Below, one piece after another: positions 18,361-29,866 of a DNA stretch of 64,000 nt; within the stretch, counting starts at the first letter, position 1; each line of letters starts with the position of its first letter. The DNA comes from Seminavis robusta (Eukaryota; Bacillariophyta; Bacillariophyceae; Naviculales; Naviculaceae), in NCBI GenBank assembly GCA_903772945.1, contig CAICTM010000001.1, positions 62,001 to 126,000 of the forward strand, in the 5' to 3' direction. A model generated the notes under the pieces. The model was not told the DNA's origin. It worked only from the letters and a program-made list of their open reading frames with translations, and ran no database searches. The translations under genes were made by a program, and so were the position numbers.

Positions 18361-19895
18361 TTACCGCAAAGTGTATGCCGTAATGTCATTGGTAGTGTCT
18401 GCCACAAAAATGGAGCATGGAATGTCCTTGTTTTTGTCTTTGTTGTCGTGTCCAGTAGCGCTCGAACACGAGCTGACCATCCAATTTGGTTTATTCTGGT
18501 GTGGTATTTTGAAGAGTAAGGATGGTTGATCCAAAGAAAGGTCTTGCATGGCTTGTGGAAGACTATTCTTGGTATCCTTTGGTTTGGCTGAATCAGTATG
18601 GTGGTTGTTGTTGTTGTTGTTGGATGGTACGATCCACGATGGATCTTCGGCTTGTTCTCCTGCCACGGTAACTCCCAAATCCCAAAAATGCATCATGGCA
18701 TCGTTTCGAATGACAGTCAAGAGTCGATCGGTCGTTGCTGGAAAGATCACGGCCGCCACGGCCGCATCAGTTTTGTCTCGCAAGCGTGCGACATGAACCA
18801 AGGATCTATTTTCGACTTGCATGACCAGTGCCGATCCATCGCCCAATCCGGCCGCCAAGAGTCGTCCACTGGGAGCCCATGCCAAGGAATGTACCATGGG
18901 TGGATTGCAGAGTTGATTGTTGCTGTCGGATTGTTCGTCGTGTCCAATCGCCTGCTCACACAAGGGGCGTCTTGTGGATTCCAAAAAGTCGGACAATACA
19001 TAAAAAGGTGAGGTACGATCAGACAACACACACACACAAAATCCAACAAGAATCGTCATGTCTTACTTTGGCGTTTGTACGTCCCACAGACAGACCCGAC
19101 AATCGGTCCCCCCACTGGCCAATTCGAGCGTTTTACTATTGGCACCTGGTCGAAATACGGCTGCCGTCACTAAGGCGTCCTGACTGTGTTGCAAGATGCG
19201 AGTTGTCGTTGTTCTGGATGTCTTTTTGGTAGCTCCATTCTTTTTGGACTTTTTGGATGGCTTTTGTTGTGAGTTGTTGTTTTTATTATTATTCTCGATG
19301 ACTTGCACCGCCCCGGCATCATCGGCCGACGCCAAATAGGATGTATTTCGTTTTTCACAGACGGAAATTTGATTGATATCGTCACTGGCTTGCAACAGCA
19401 GAGATCCTGCTTCGTATGGAACAATGGGAGACGACGCTTTTCGAAGATCAAAAGACAGTAGCTTGGTTCCCACGCTCAAGTAACTGTATTACGATAGAAT
19501 AATAGAATCAAAAGTGAATGTGAGATGCATCCCCCATTTTCTCTGGACGACGTGCGATAGTAGATACCGGTAGATAGATAGATGGGACTTACTCACACTG
19601 TAAAATTGCGAGCAAACGGCGATGGATCTTCCCCTGTGGATTCTTCTTCTTTTTTGTGGGGTGGCACACCAAAGCACACGGAAGATACTTCGTCGTCGTC
19701 GTTACCACCCGCCTTGATGCAGGAAACCGCTTTGGATTGTCTCAAATCCCACAGTCGCGCAGTACCATCTTCGGAACCACTCAACAAACAACCCCCCACA
19801 AAATTACTTTCTTGACTCCTTTCATCATGATGATCCAGGCACAGCACCGATCCAAGGTGGCCCCTCAGCCGTACAAATGGAATGCTGCTTGTCAT
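18361..19895 (-). CDS. WD40-repeat protein, WDR53-like
   Basis: Three exons: 19895-19597, 19483-19067 and 18970-18361. Introns are 113 bp (donor GTGAGT, acceptor TACAG) and 96 bp (donor GTAAGA, acceptor ACAAG), and the joins read NFTV-YLSVGTK and QTPK-RPLCEQ. 441 residues. WD units are seen at the N-terminus (LRGHLGSVLCLDHH, LLSGSEDGTARLWDLR), in the middle (YLASADDAGAVQVIE, ELASGGTDCRVCLWDV) and later (VHSLAWAPSGRLLAAGLGDG). The order of landmarks, including an NP-hydrophobic-HS start of the second half and a C-terminal NWMV...IFVADTTNDITAYTL strand, matches animal WDR53, a propeller thought to act as a DDB1/CUL4 substrate receptor. A Lys-rich loop (KPSKKSKKNGATKK) and an Asn run are inserts. 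Function by homology only. Confidence 0.85.
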
Positions 19896-20005
19896 GATGG
19901 ATTAGTCAAGACAACTGCATGTTTGGACTTTTGTTGTGTCGCCAACCACGGAGTTGGCTGGGTTAGAATTTTGTTGTGGTCGTCCCCTTTTTTTGGTCCT
20001 TTTTG
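19896..20005. promoter_or_regulatory. Immediate 5' flank of the WDR53-like gene
   Basis: Only 110 bp separate the start codon from the telomere-like block and minisatellite. No element recognised. Confidence 0.3.
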
Positions 20006-20040
20006 GAGGGTTAGGGTTAGCCGGAGGGTTAGGGTTAGCC
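20006..20040 (+). repeat. Interstitial telomere-like block
   Basis: Two consecutive copies of a 17-bp unit, GGAGGGTTAGGGTTAGC, each holding GGGTTAGGGTTAG, that is two TTAGGG-phase repeats. It lies about 40 bp before the minisatellite array begins. Confidence 0.75.
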
Positions 20041-20077
20041 GAGTTTGCCCGTATGGTATGGTTAAAAACTTGGGTTA

Positions 20078-21520
20078 TTTAGATTATACTATTACGCGGT
20101 ACCGGCCAGATGTAACCAAACTCCACTCCTCAATATAAACAGATGTTTAGGTATATTAGACCATTACGCGGTACCGGCCAGATGTAACCAAACTCCACTC
20201 CTCAATAAAAACGACGGTTTAGGTAAATGAGACCATTACGCAGTACTCGCCAGATGTAACCAAACTTCACTCCTCAATATAAACGTGGGTTTAGGTAGAT
20301 TAGACCATTACGTACGCGGTACCGGCCAGATGTAACCAAACTCCACTCCTCAATATAAACAGATGTTTAGGTAGATTAGACCATTACGCGGTACCTGGGT
20401 CAGATGTAACCAAACTCCAATCCTTAATATAAACGGGAGTTTAGGTAGATTAGACCATTACGTGGTACCGGCCAGATGTAACCAAACTAAAATCCTCACT
20501 ATAAACGGGGGTTTAGCTAGATTAGATCCTTATGCGATACCGGCCAGATGTAACAAACTCCACTCCTCAATATAAACGAGGTTTAGGTAGATTAGACCAT
20601 ACGCGGTACCGGCCAGATGTAACCAAACCCACTCCTAATATAAAGTTTGTAGATTGACCATTACACGTACCGGCCAGATGTAACCAAACCCCACTCCTCA
20701 ATATAAACGGGGTTTAGGTAGATTAGACCATTACGTGGTACGAGCCAGATGTAACCAAACTCCACTCCTCAATATAAACGAGGGTTTAGATAGTAGATTA
20801 GACCCTTACGCGGTACCGGCCAGTTGTAACAAACTCGCTCCTCAATATAAACGGGGTTTCGGTAGATTAGACCATTATGCAGTACGGGCCAGATGTAACA
20901 AACTCCACTCCTCAATATAAAGGGGTTTAGATAGATTAGATCATTACCACGCAGTACCGGCCAGATGTAACCAAACTTCACTCCTCAATATAAACAGATG
21001 TTTATGTAGATTAGACCATTACGCGGTACCGGCCAGATGTAACCAAACTCCACTCCCAATATAAACGGGGTTTAAGTAGATTAGACCATTATGCAGTACG
21101 GCCAGATGTAACCAAACTCCACTCCTCAATATAAACGAGGGTTTAGATAGTAGATTAGACTCTTACGCGGTACCGGCCAGTTGTAACCAAACTCCGCTCC
21201 TCAATATAAACAGGGTGTAGTAGACCATTATGCAGTACGGGCCAGATGTAACCAAACTCCACTTCTCAATATAATAGGGGTAGATAGATTAGATCATTAC
21301 CGCGGTACCGGCCAGATGTAACCAAACTTCACTCCTCAATATAAACAGATGTTTATGTAGATTTGACCATTACGCGGTACCGGCCAGATGTAACCAAACT
21401 CCACTCCTCAATATAAACGGGGGTTTAGGTAGATTAGACCATTACGTGGTACCGGCCAGATGTAACCAAACTCCACTCCTCAATATAAACGAGGGTTTAG
21501 GTAGATTAGACCATTACGCA
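20078..21520. repeat. ~72-bp minisatellite, about 20 copies
   Basis: The string CCAGATGTAAC (or CCAGTTGTAAC) recurs about 20 times at steps mostly of 65-75 bp: 20104, 20176, 20250, 20324, then on to 21455. Each unit has the order GCGGTACCGGCC, AGATGTAACCAAACTCCACT, CCTCAATATAAACG, GGTTTAGGTAGATTAGACC, ATTAC. Copies vary by substitutions and small deletions. Units 10-14 and 15-19 form two similar five-unit blocks. Open frames inside it are repeat artefacts. Confidence 0.92.
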
Positions 21521-22124
21521 GCAGCTATCTAAAGCACGTATACATTCTGGGAGCCTATGGCAGTAAGTATTAGCTATTTGCCAATCAAGTGACAGCCCTT
21601 TTTGCTATTTCTATTTCCGTGGTTGGCGCAACCGGAGGCATCTTGTTTTGTTCCTTTTCTTTGCATCAAGCTCGTAGAGCTGGCTATACGTACCGTACGT
21701 ACGGGACAGAGTAGCCAGCCTTGGTCGGTGCTCGGATCAGTTCATGTACCGTACGCTGGCCGGATCAAAGCTGTCACTGATGCAAAGCATTGCTCCAACT
21801 AAAAAGGATCGCAGACCATTACAGACATCTAAACTGCAGCTACGCTTGTTGCCGAAATTATCAGGCTTGCTTATTAGCTTTTAGCTTACTACTAGTTTTC
21901 GAATTGCACCAGGTACGCCTCCACTTGCCGTTGGCAGTTAAGGCGAGGGTAGCATTACATGTACAACAACAACATTCTTCTTGACCTTCTTGAAACAAAT
22001 GATACACCCAAGGCAACGGGGGCCCTCAGCTGCTGGCTGATTCGATTCAACAGCAGCTTGGTTCCTTGGTCTTTCTTCTTGAAACACACAACTGATCACA
22101 GGACTATTCTTGCTTGCGACCTTC
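21521..22124. other. Spacer between array and silicon transporter
   Basis: 3' flank of the silicon transporter. Contains GTACGTACCGTACGTACGGG-like alternating GTAC sequence near 21687-21706. No gene. Confidence 0.4.
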
Positions 22125-23891
22125 TTAGCAGTCGACGTCGGGCTCATCCAGTTCGGTCAAATCGGAATTCTGCTTCCTCTTGGCGGCCTCGCGATTCTGC
22201 TCGGCCTCCAGGAGTCGCTTCTTTTGAACTTTCAAGGCTTCCAGGCGTTCCTTGAGCTCCTCCTCCAAATCTTCAATTTCCTCGACTGTCGTGGGACCTT
22301 CAAAAGGATTCTCGCCCGTCTCGACAATGGGGACAATATGACCAGCTTTGGGGGCAGCTATAGAGCTCCTGTCTCGCTTCGATTGGGCGGCACGTTCTTC
22401 GGCAGTTCCAATGTAGACCTCATCACGTTGGAATCCAGCAATCTTCTTGTGGATGAAAGCCAGAACAAAGGCACCGTGAAGGACGCCAGTCCATTCCAAA
22501 AAGAGAGCCACACGGAGGAGGATGTACGTAAGCGGGGATGCCAAGAAAGCAAGAGGGAAAGCCGATGAAAGAAGACGCCACGTAACACTATAGTATTGCG
22601 AAAAGAGGACGTTTGTTGGTGAGAGATCAAGGTGGCATGGATGTTGTCTTCTGACAAAACAATACCTCTGCGGATACTTACGAGCCAATCACAGCAACAA
22701 TATGGGCACCAAGCAGACCGGTGCTGAATAAGCCCTGCGTGGAGTCCGAAACACCAAAGAGGTTTGGTTCGTCGTCTTTGAGCTTGACTGAAGTGATGCG
22801 TGCAATGATGAACATGCAGGAGACCACCAAGAGCTGGCGCCCAATGATGAAACGCCCCAAGTTGCGGTTGTCATTAACAAACAGGATCTCACAGGACTTC
22901 TTGGCAAAGAAACCTTCCCCTCGTTCGCAATCGCGCATCTTGACGACGGCGAAATAGGCAATCTGGGAGCCCTCAAGAAGCCCAATGACGAACAAAAGGA
23001 CAAAGAAAAGTACCACCGAAGCAACGGGCGGCATGAATTCCCACATCGTAGTTTGACCGTTAAACAGAGCCGTCATGGTAACGGCGAAAGAGAAGCACAG
23101 GATCGCAAGCGACATGATGGCGCGGCCATAAAAGAAAAGATGCTGAACGAAAGATTTCGGTGGCTCTTTGGATTCAATGGGCTGACCGGCTAATTGAGCA
23201 ACCACTTTCTGGATGATGTAGCAAATGTGCAAAACACCAGAGAACTCGATGGCCATGGCGACCCAAACCGTGAAGACAGCAAACCATGTGTTGACTAATG
23301 CAAAGTAATAGTCGGTTAGATGCTAACAAAACAAAAAAAGCCGAAGCCACCCCACTTCGGTAGCAACTTACTGTAGTCAAGCATGCAATGGCAGCCGTTA
23401 ATCTCCGAATTGAGCTGACCGACCATGCAGGTGAAGAGAATCATGGCGATACCAGTAGCAAGCATCATGTTTGTCAACCAAGTTGGGAGACCCCAAAGTT
23501 CAGCGCCGGCAAGAGGAGCTCCAGCCATCTCCGTGGTGAAAACAATCAAGATGACCATGAACTGGCGACCCAATAGGTATCGATCCAAGTTGTCTCCTTT
23601 GTGAACCAACGAGGTGCATTTGTGCGCTAAGGGGTGAGATTCTTTAAAGTAATCTTCATGAACAGGTCCCAAACCGACAATGGCTCCTTGTCCACCTTCA
23701 ACCATTGTAAGCCAAACGATACCGATGATGAAAACGAAGAACGCAACAGCAGGGTGAACATCATGGGAGAGATGGGTTTGCTCAGTAAAAATAAGTCCAA
23801 AAATTAGGACACCGCAGAATATCAGAAGGATGCTGGAGTAGGTGTACCTAATCCTTTGCAAGGTTTTGTTTGGGGCTGCTGCGGATGTCAT
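22125..23891 (-). CDS. SIT: Silicon transporter (SIT)
   Basis: Sodium-coupled silicic acid transporter of the plasma membrane, supplying silica for the frustule. Three exons: 23891-23372, 23294-22682 and 22587-22125. Introns are 77 and 94 bp (GTAAGT donors; ATTAG and TATAG acceptors) and the joins read LDY-INTWF and VIGS-VTWRLL. 531 residues, the usual SIT length. The two inverted halves each carry the family's paired motifs: EGGQ at 65-68 with GRQ at 108-110, and EGSQ at 281-284 with GRQ at 325-327. About ten membrane spans are visible. The C-terminal tail has a charged coiled coil (EEIEDLEEELKERLEALKVQKKR, split here by me as EEIEDLEEEL and KERLEALKVQ). A TTG-led extension upstream of ATG 23891 is ignored. 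This gene alone identifies the host as a silicifying stramenopile. Confidence 0.96.
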
Positions 23892-25910
23892 TGTCAATCC
23901 TTTTTCTCTCGACAAACTGTGAAGCAAACTTCTGATTGCGTTGGCTGGGAAACTATGACGTGAAGCTTTCTCACCCGAAGAAAATTGTGATTTCTTCTGG
24001 GGTGATGCTCATCGAAATCTGTTCAACCCTGACACCCCAAAAGTTTAGCGAGAGCAGCATCACAGCACGATGGATCCAAGAACCCTGGGTTGGATCCTCT
24101 TGACCCTTGACGCCTTGTAGCCTTCTCGAGTGTTGTCAGTTGGGTTGTACAATTGATACAGCTACATGTATTGATACCTTTTGATCATTTTGGCCTAAAT
24201 AGTGACAGGAACGGCGCACTTGGAACCGACGGGCGTGAGCTATCCCGTAAGAGCATCGCCGTTTGCTTACCTAGGCTTCGCATTCCGTCACATGCGGTGC
24301 TGAACACTGGCGAGCAATTTTTGGGGTGAGAGCTGAAAATTGTATCTTGCACGTGCTGATAGCGCTCAACGTATCAACGTCGTCAGGGGCAACAGAAAGG
24401 AAAGGGCTACATGTGCATGTACTGTATGTGTGCATGTATGATACTGTAGGTGAAGGAGGACTACTATTTTAAAATAGTACAGTGAAACCAGACATAGCAA
24501 TTCTTTTGCGTGTCAACCGGCAATATTTACTTCCGCATCGATGTGTAGAATCTTTACAGCACAGTACTGTACTGTTCCTGAATGTCAACCAGCATATTTA
24601 CTTCCGCATCGCGATGATGGAATCTTTTATGCATACTGGCCATGGGAATTGGGAATTGGGCGGTCTCTAGCTAGCAGAAGTAGTCTACAACTTCGATTAA
24701 TGGTGACATCATCAGACGCGAGAAGATCCATGAAATGAGGTCCACGGAGGTCCGAAGAGGCGGGCGGCGAATCTTCAAAAAGTTTTGAGTTTGTAGTCTA
24801 CCTGGTACTTTTACTTACGGTACCAGTACTGTATGGGGCGAAGATTTCGCTCATGACTCCCTCTCTCCTCTCGTCCTGAGATACTGATTGGTTGGACCAC
24901 CTGCATTCACTCCCTTCATAGTGCGGACAGCTCTTACCCCCACCCCAGTCCACCTCTACTGTCCACAACAAATCCCTTCAAATCTAATGGCAATTTGTGC
25001 AATGTGTCGGTGGCCCCTCAGCTGACACCTTTCCCCCTGGAAATGCCCTGAACTTCCCGCTCCTCCATCGAAACACTGTCTCGAGCTCTCACTTCCCTCC
25101 CCTACAGGGTTGCAAACATCTCCCCTCCACCACACGAAAGCTTCTCTTCATTCTACAGTCACGAACCTAAACCATCCCCGCTGGTCACCACCATTCTTAG
25201 ACTTCTGGTAGGATTCGGATTCGGATTCGGATGCTCGGATACATTTAGGCTGCATGGGAGCAGGGGAGTTGGGAGTACAGCCGTACTAGTACGGTACTAG
25301 TAGCTTTGACCGGGTCCACTGCAGTGTTTACCAGTATGGGCACGCGATCAAGATGCCCATCAGAACTGGTACCAAGTGCGGTAAGTGAGGCACTCCCACC
25401 ACCCAACACTGACGTCGTCCCTTGGCTCCGCGCACCTTTGTCATCATCTTTTCAGTCACGATAAACATTGTTTAATTAAAGCTTTGGGTCACACTGTCAA
25501 AATGATAGACTGATAGCACTATTGATTTTCGTAATGCGGGGGTGAACTTCAGTTTTACGTCAAAAGCGGACCAGTCATTTGCGGCGGCAATCTTGCGCGG
25601 TTCCACTCCCCAAAATCACTTATTAAAAATAGCCAACCTGCCACGCAAGTTCCATCCACCATCCTGGAAGACAACTTTGGAAATCAGGTAGTTGCGGTAA
25701 ATATAGTTTTGTATACAAAAATAGACATTACCTTTAACCCAACCTTACCTGGTCTACCCATCAAAAATTGCTTGCAGAGACATCACAATCCCAATCAACG
25801 CTGATAAATACATGTACAAGAGAAAACGAGCAAGTGTTTGGGTCTGGAACCATCATCTTTCAAAAGGCGGAGGTTTCTCTTCTTCTTCCATTATTCCATA
25901 AATCAAGACC
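23892..25910. promoter_or_regulatory. Long divergent region, silicon transporter / STELLO gene
   Basis: 2.0 kb with no supported gene. It holds the promoters of both flanking genes. Seen in it: an imperfect 72-bp-spaced direct repeat (TGTCAACC...CTTCCGCATCG at 24511 and 24583), a GGATTC triple at about 25211-25228, and CTAGTACGGTACTAGTAG-like palindromic sequence near 25286-25302. The last part is probably 5' UTR of the STELLO gene. Confidence 0.4.
24511..24632. repeat. Imperfect direct repeat, 72-bp step
   Basis: TGTCAACC(G/A)GCA(A)TATTTACTTCCGC-type block occurs at 24511 and 24583, each followed by a GATG...GAATCTTT block. Two copies only. Confidence 0.6.
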
Positions 25911-28691
25911 ATGCTGTTCAAGAAAGACAGCAACGGCAACAATGCGGAAGCTATCAAATTCGCAGGGATGCGTTCCATGTTGGCCATTATCGTTGTCCTC
26001 ATGAGCTGGCGGATTTTTGTTCTTGTCTTGGGGACGTTCGAGGGCAAGTTGGGGAGTGGTACCACCTACAAGGAAGCCCAACTTAACATTGGTGAAGTAA
26101 TTGCCAATGTGGCAACCAGTGCTGCCACGGCCAGTCGCTTCAAGGGAGATCCGGTCCGAGCCTACAATGAGAAACGTCGCTTTGGTGCAACTGCCAGCAA
26201 GTCTCTCCGCACCGGTGGAAAACAAGCCGAGGACTTGTCGGCATTTCTCCAAGCCGAACCTCTCTACCAAAAATGCCGCAAGTGGGCCGTGGTCACCACT
26301 ATTTACGAACCGGCCAATGCCATCAAACGAGTGGGGAATGAACTCACCCAATGGTGCATGGTGGTGGTCGCCGATACCAAGACTCCAGAAACCTACATGG
26401 ACATGGCTGGCTGGAACAAGACTGGTACTGGAACCAAAGTTCAATTCTTGTCCGTACCGGCACAGGAGAAACTGGCCAAGATGGTACCCTTTGTGGAACA
26501 AACACCCTACCGAAGCTTTGCACGCAAAAATATTGGTTATCTCTACGCCATTTGGATGGGGGCCACTACCATTTTTGACTTCGATGACGACAATCTGGTC
26601 TCTCTGAAAGACGAAGTGGGAGACAGCATGTTTTCCGGTGTCGAAATCATGTCCAGCTTTGCCGATAACGAACGCGTCATGGTCAAGCAAGTCAGCGCTC
26701 CCATGGCGTATGAGGGTCGTGCCTTTAATCCATTCCCCATGATGGGATCCTCCATTACCGATGCTTGGCCTCGTGGAATGCCTCTGTCGCTCATCAACAG
26801 CAAGGCAGCCAGGGGAGAGAGTGGTCCGTTGATGCTGAAAGAGTTGCAGCGATCCAATATTGCTGTGGTCCAGTCTGTCTGCGACAATGATCCGGATGTT
26901 GATGCCATCTACCGACTCAGTCGACCATTGCCATTTCAATTTGAGAAGGAACGAACCAAGGCCATGACATTGGAGGTTCCATCCAACCAATACAGTCCAT
27001 ACAATGCACAAGCAACACTACATTTCCCTGTTGCCTTTTGGGGGTTGTACTTGCCCATCACTGTCAATGGACGCGTCAGTGATATTTGGCGGTCTTACAT
27101 TGTGCAGAGACTCTTGAGAGAGCTCGAGACACCAGCCCGTGTTTTGTACAGTCCACCCATGGTCACTCAGTTCCGTAATGCTCATGACTATGCTGGTGAT
27201 TTTGTTGCAGAACAGCATTTGTATCTCCGCACAGAAGCGTTGCTGGAATTCTTGGACAACTGGAGATTCAGCACAGAAGGTAGTGCTGAGGATTCATTGC
27301 AGGCTCGCATTGAGGACTTGTGGATCAAGCTTTACGAAAGACAGTACATTGAAATGATAGATGTTCAGGCAGTCCAAGAATGGCTCACAGCTCTGGAACA
27401 AGGTGGCTACACATTTCCCGCCGTCAAAGCCAAGGAAATCAATAGTACGGGTGGAGTCGAAGATCGACGGGAGTGTGCTCGCCAAAGACTGGTGCATTGG
27501 GAAGAACCCAAGCCAACCTTCATGGGGGGTGCCAATTATGGTGCCATGACATTGGATCACAGTAGCAATGTATCTGTGGCCAAGTTGTTGGCACAGTACG
27601 AGGCGACCAACCCCTTCCCGCACAGCGTTGACCTTATCTGCCGTGCTGGTGCAGCTCATATGCCTCATGAATTGGCAATCATGATTGAGAGTGTAGAGCT
27701 CTACTGGCCCAGGTGTGCAGGACGTGTCATCATTGTTCTTGATGTCGGCGATGAAGAGTTTGCTAAGCAAAACATCCCATCTTGGATGGAAGTCATCTAT
27801 TCCCAGTTTGAGCATGGTATGCCAGGTAGAATGGGAAACCAACTTTTCAACATGTACTCGGAGCAGCAAGGGACGTCTAAGTATGTGGCCATCATGGACA
27901 CAGACACTGCATTGCATACACCCATTACTCCTGATCTCTTGTTCAACATTGAGAAGCCAGATGCCCCACCTTTCATCATGGCAGAGACCACATACCAGAA
28001 GGGAATGTGGAGCAAGGGTGACAAGTGGATGCTAAAGGGGGACTCTGATGATTGGAATTTCATGATCAAGCTGCCCACAGTCTGGCCTCGAGCCATGTTC
28101 CCTCAGTATCGAGCAGAAGTCGAAGCAAAGCATGGTAACCAATTTGAAACTACATTACTCTGGAAAGAATTGTTGGACAATGAAGGCAAGACTTGGCGAA
28201 TGATGTCTCAATTCTGCCTGCTAGGGAATTGGATGGTGCGGCATTGGAAGGGTTCTCCTTTTGATTTGAGGAAGGAAGATGACATCCCGGCAATTCGTTA
28301 TGGGGTGCACCTTCCATATTATGAAGGGCTAGACTTTGGCCCTCAACCAAAGCAGGGCTTGAAAGACCCTGAAATATTCCAAAAGACTGGTCGTCAACAG
28401 ATTCTCAGGGGGCTTTGTGAGCTATTCTGCTATGAAACGCCACGCAAGGAAGGCTCCATACCATCAACGGGACTAGCAGATGGAAACCTACCCAAGCTGC
28501 ATTCTTGTGCTGCAAATTGCCCGAACCCCATAGAACAGCCCAATGAAATGTACTTCAAATACGAGGTCATTGTCTATGGAACACCAGAGCAGCGCCAGAA
28601 GGTTTTGGGTGACCACTTCCAACCACTCAAAATTGCCTTGGGTTCTGTCATATCTGCCAACACAGCCAACACAACCAGCAGCACCAACTAA
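25911..28691 (+). CDS. STELLO-family (DUF288) glycosyltransferase-like membrane protein
   Basis: 926 residues, intronless, from ATG 25911. A short basic cytosolic end leads into one membrane span (about 22-42, MLAIIVVLMSWRIFVLVLG), then a large lumenal part. The DUF288 core is evident: WAVVTTIYEPANAI near residue 125, RKNIGYLYAIWMGATTIFD near 205-223, and DFDDDN at 223-228, the acidic metal- and sugar-nucleotide-binding motif. A second half (RVIIVLDVGDEE, YVAIMDTDTAL, CLLGNWMVRHW) looks like another GT-A-type fold with a DTD motif. Plant STELLO proteins sit in the Golgi and help assemble cellulose synthase complexes; diatoms lack that wall, so the role here is open. Start chosen at the first ATG before the membrane span. 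Confidence 0.85.
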   Translation: MLFKKDSNGNNAEAIKFAGMRSMLAIIVVLMSWRIFVLVLGTFEGKLGSGTTYKEAQLNIGEVIANVATSAATASRFKGDPVRAYNEKRRFGATASKSLRTGGKQAEDLSAFLQAEPLYQKCRKWAVVTTIYEPANAIKRVGNELTQWCMVVVADTKTPETYMDMAGWNKTGTGTKVQFLSVPAQEKLAKMVPFVEQTPYRSFARKNIGYLYAIWMGATTIFDFDDDNLVSLKDEVGDSMFSGVEIMSSFADNERVMVKQVSAPMAYEGRAFNPFPMMGSSITDAWPRGMPLSLINSKAARGESGPLMLKELQRSNIAVVQSVCDNDPDVDAIYRLSRPLPFQFEKERTKAMTLEVPSNQYSPYNAQATLHFPVAFWGLYLPITVNGRVSDIWRSYIVQRLLRELETPARVLYSPPMVTQFRNAHDYAGDFVAEQHLYLRTEALLEFLDNWRFSTEGSAEDSLQARIEDLWIKLYERQYIEMIDVQAVQEWLTALEQGGYTFPAVKAKEINSTGGVEDRRECARQRLVHWEEPKPTFMGGANYGAMTLDHSSNVSVAKLLAQYEATNPFPHSVDLICRAGAAHMPHELAIMIESVELYWPRCAGRVIIVLDVGDEEFAKQNIPSWMEVIYSQFEHGMPGRMGNQLFNMYSEQQGTSKYVAIMDTDTALHTPITPDLLFNIEKPDAPPFIMAETTYQKGMWSKGDKWMLKGDSDDWNFMIKLPTVWPRAMFPQYRAEVEAKHGNQFETTLLWKELLDNEGKTWRMMSQFCLLGNWMVRHWKGSPFDLRKEDDIPAIRYGVHLPYYEGLDFGPQPKQGLKDPEIFQKTGRQQILRGLCELFCYETPRKEGSIPSTGLADGNLPKLHSCAANCPNPIEQPNEMYFKYEVIVYGTPEQRQKVLGDHFQPLKIALGSVISANTANTTSSTN

Positions 28692-29665
28692 ATTTTTGTC
28701 ACTACATAACACATACACGGTCCAAAGCTCCTGTTTAGTTAGAAGTTACTACGGATGTACAACACCCGGTGCTTCGGGCGCAGTTCCAATCTCTCCTGGG
28801 ACGCTGGTGGGGAGGATCTGCGAACGCTAGTGGCATTCTTGTAGTTCTTTTCTGCCGAGGCTGCTGCCAGGTTGCAAAAGGTACCGGTATCGGTGCATGG
28901 AGCTATCGTTCTGCTTTTTGAAACGAGGCGTTCCGTGCCGATGGAGCGAAGGCAAACTCCCTTCCAGATCATCCGTCGCTAGCTAGCTATGTGGCACAGG
29001 AAGAAAGAGGGGCAACCTAGTCGTTCATGGCGTCTCGGTGACGGGGGTCTAGTCGTTCATAGCGTCTCGGTGACGGAGTGACAACCCCCCTCTCGACCTT
29101 CTATTAATAAAGATTTTTTAAAGAATTGGATTGGTACCGCCAGTGCCTTGGCGATACGGTGGCTCGATTGCTCCAAGCATAACACCGATGTGGCATCATT
29201 CCTCCAATCAAGCGACTGAGACTGGTACTGCGCATCCATAAGAGCATGATCGGGACATGCCTTGAAGTTCGTCGCATACCAGTGGTGGCTCGGAAGGCAT
29301 CAATTATATAGAGATTCGATTCTTGCGACTCCCATTCGATGGATAGGCTTGGTGGAGAAGAAGCAAAAAAGGAGGATGCCACTCGAGTGACGAGTCACGC
29401 CCGTCACAAACTGTGGTGAGGATGGATGCTTCGGGATGGACTAGACCGGAGAGAAGGACAAGGTAGCCAGAGGATCAACGACTGCAAGAATGTTGGGCAT
29501 CGACACATCCATCCAGATGTGCGTTGCTGCGGCAAAGGAAAGAACGCTGTCCCGCCATGGCTGCCCAAGGTTTGGCTCCCGCACACCTCAAAAGCACGAA
29601 AAGGAAACTCGTAGCTTTCCGAAGGGAACGGTGAAGAATAGGAAAACATGTTCCAGGTAAAGCTC
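28692..29665. other. Spacer
   Basis: 3' flank of the STELLO gene and 3' flank of the next minus gene. A 32-bp tandem pair of CTAGTCGTTCAT...CGTCTCGGTGACGG lies at 29017-29085. Several minus frames of 60-140 codons lack any domain; part of one may be a terminal exon of the next gene (see there). Confidence 0.4.
29017..29085. repeat. Two tandem copies of a 32-bp unit
   Basis: CTAGTCGTTCAT begins at 29017 and again at 29049, each followed by (G/A)GCGTCTCGGTGACGG. One mismatch and one short gap between copies. Confidence 0.75.
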
Positions 29666-29866
29666 CTAGAGTGCATATTCGTCTGGGATCTCGGCAATCC
29701 TCGAGAACAAGATCCAATACTGTTCCACTTTGCTGCGATCCGTTTTTTGGTGCCTCCACGGAGAACGCGTGGTTCTGGTGGGATAGTTCCACTGGGGCGG
29801 AGATTCAAGAAACGCGTCATGTCAGCGGCATGCGGTCATCATGAATGCTGTTGTTGTGCGCGGGTG

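Noticed and set aside
20735-20981. Small frames on both strands inside the minisatellite
   Set aside because: They follow the repeat period and reflect unit length, not coding.
25860-27011. 383-codon minus-strand open frame
   Set aside because: Antisense to the STELLO-family gene; no motif, Gly/His-rich composition typical of shadow frames.
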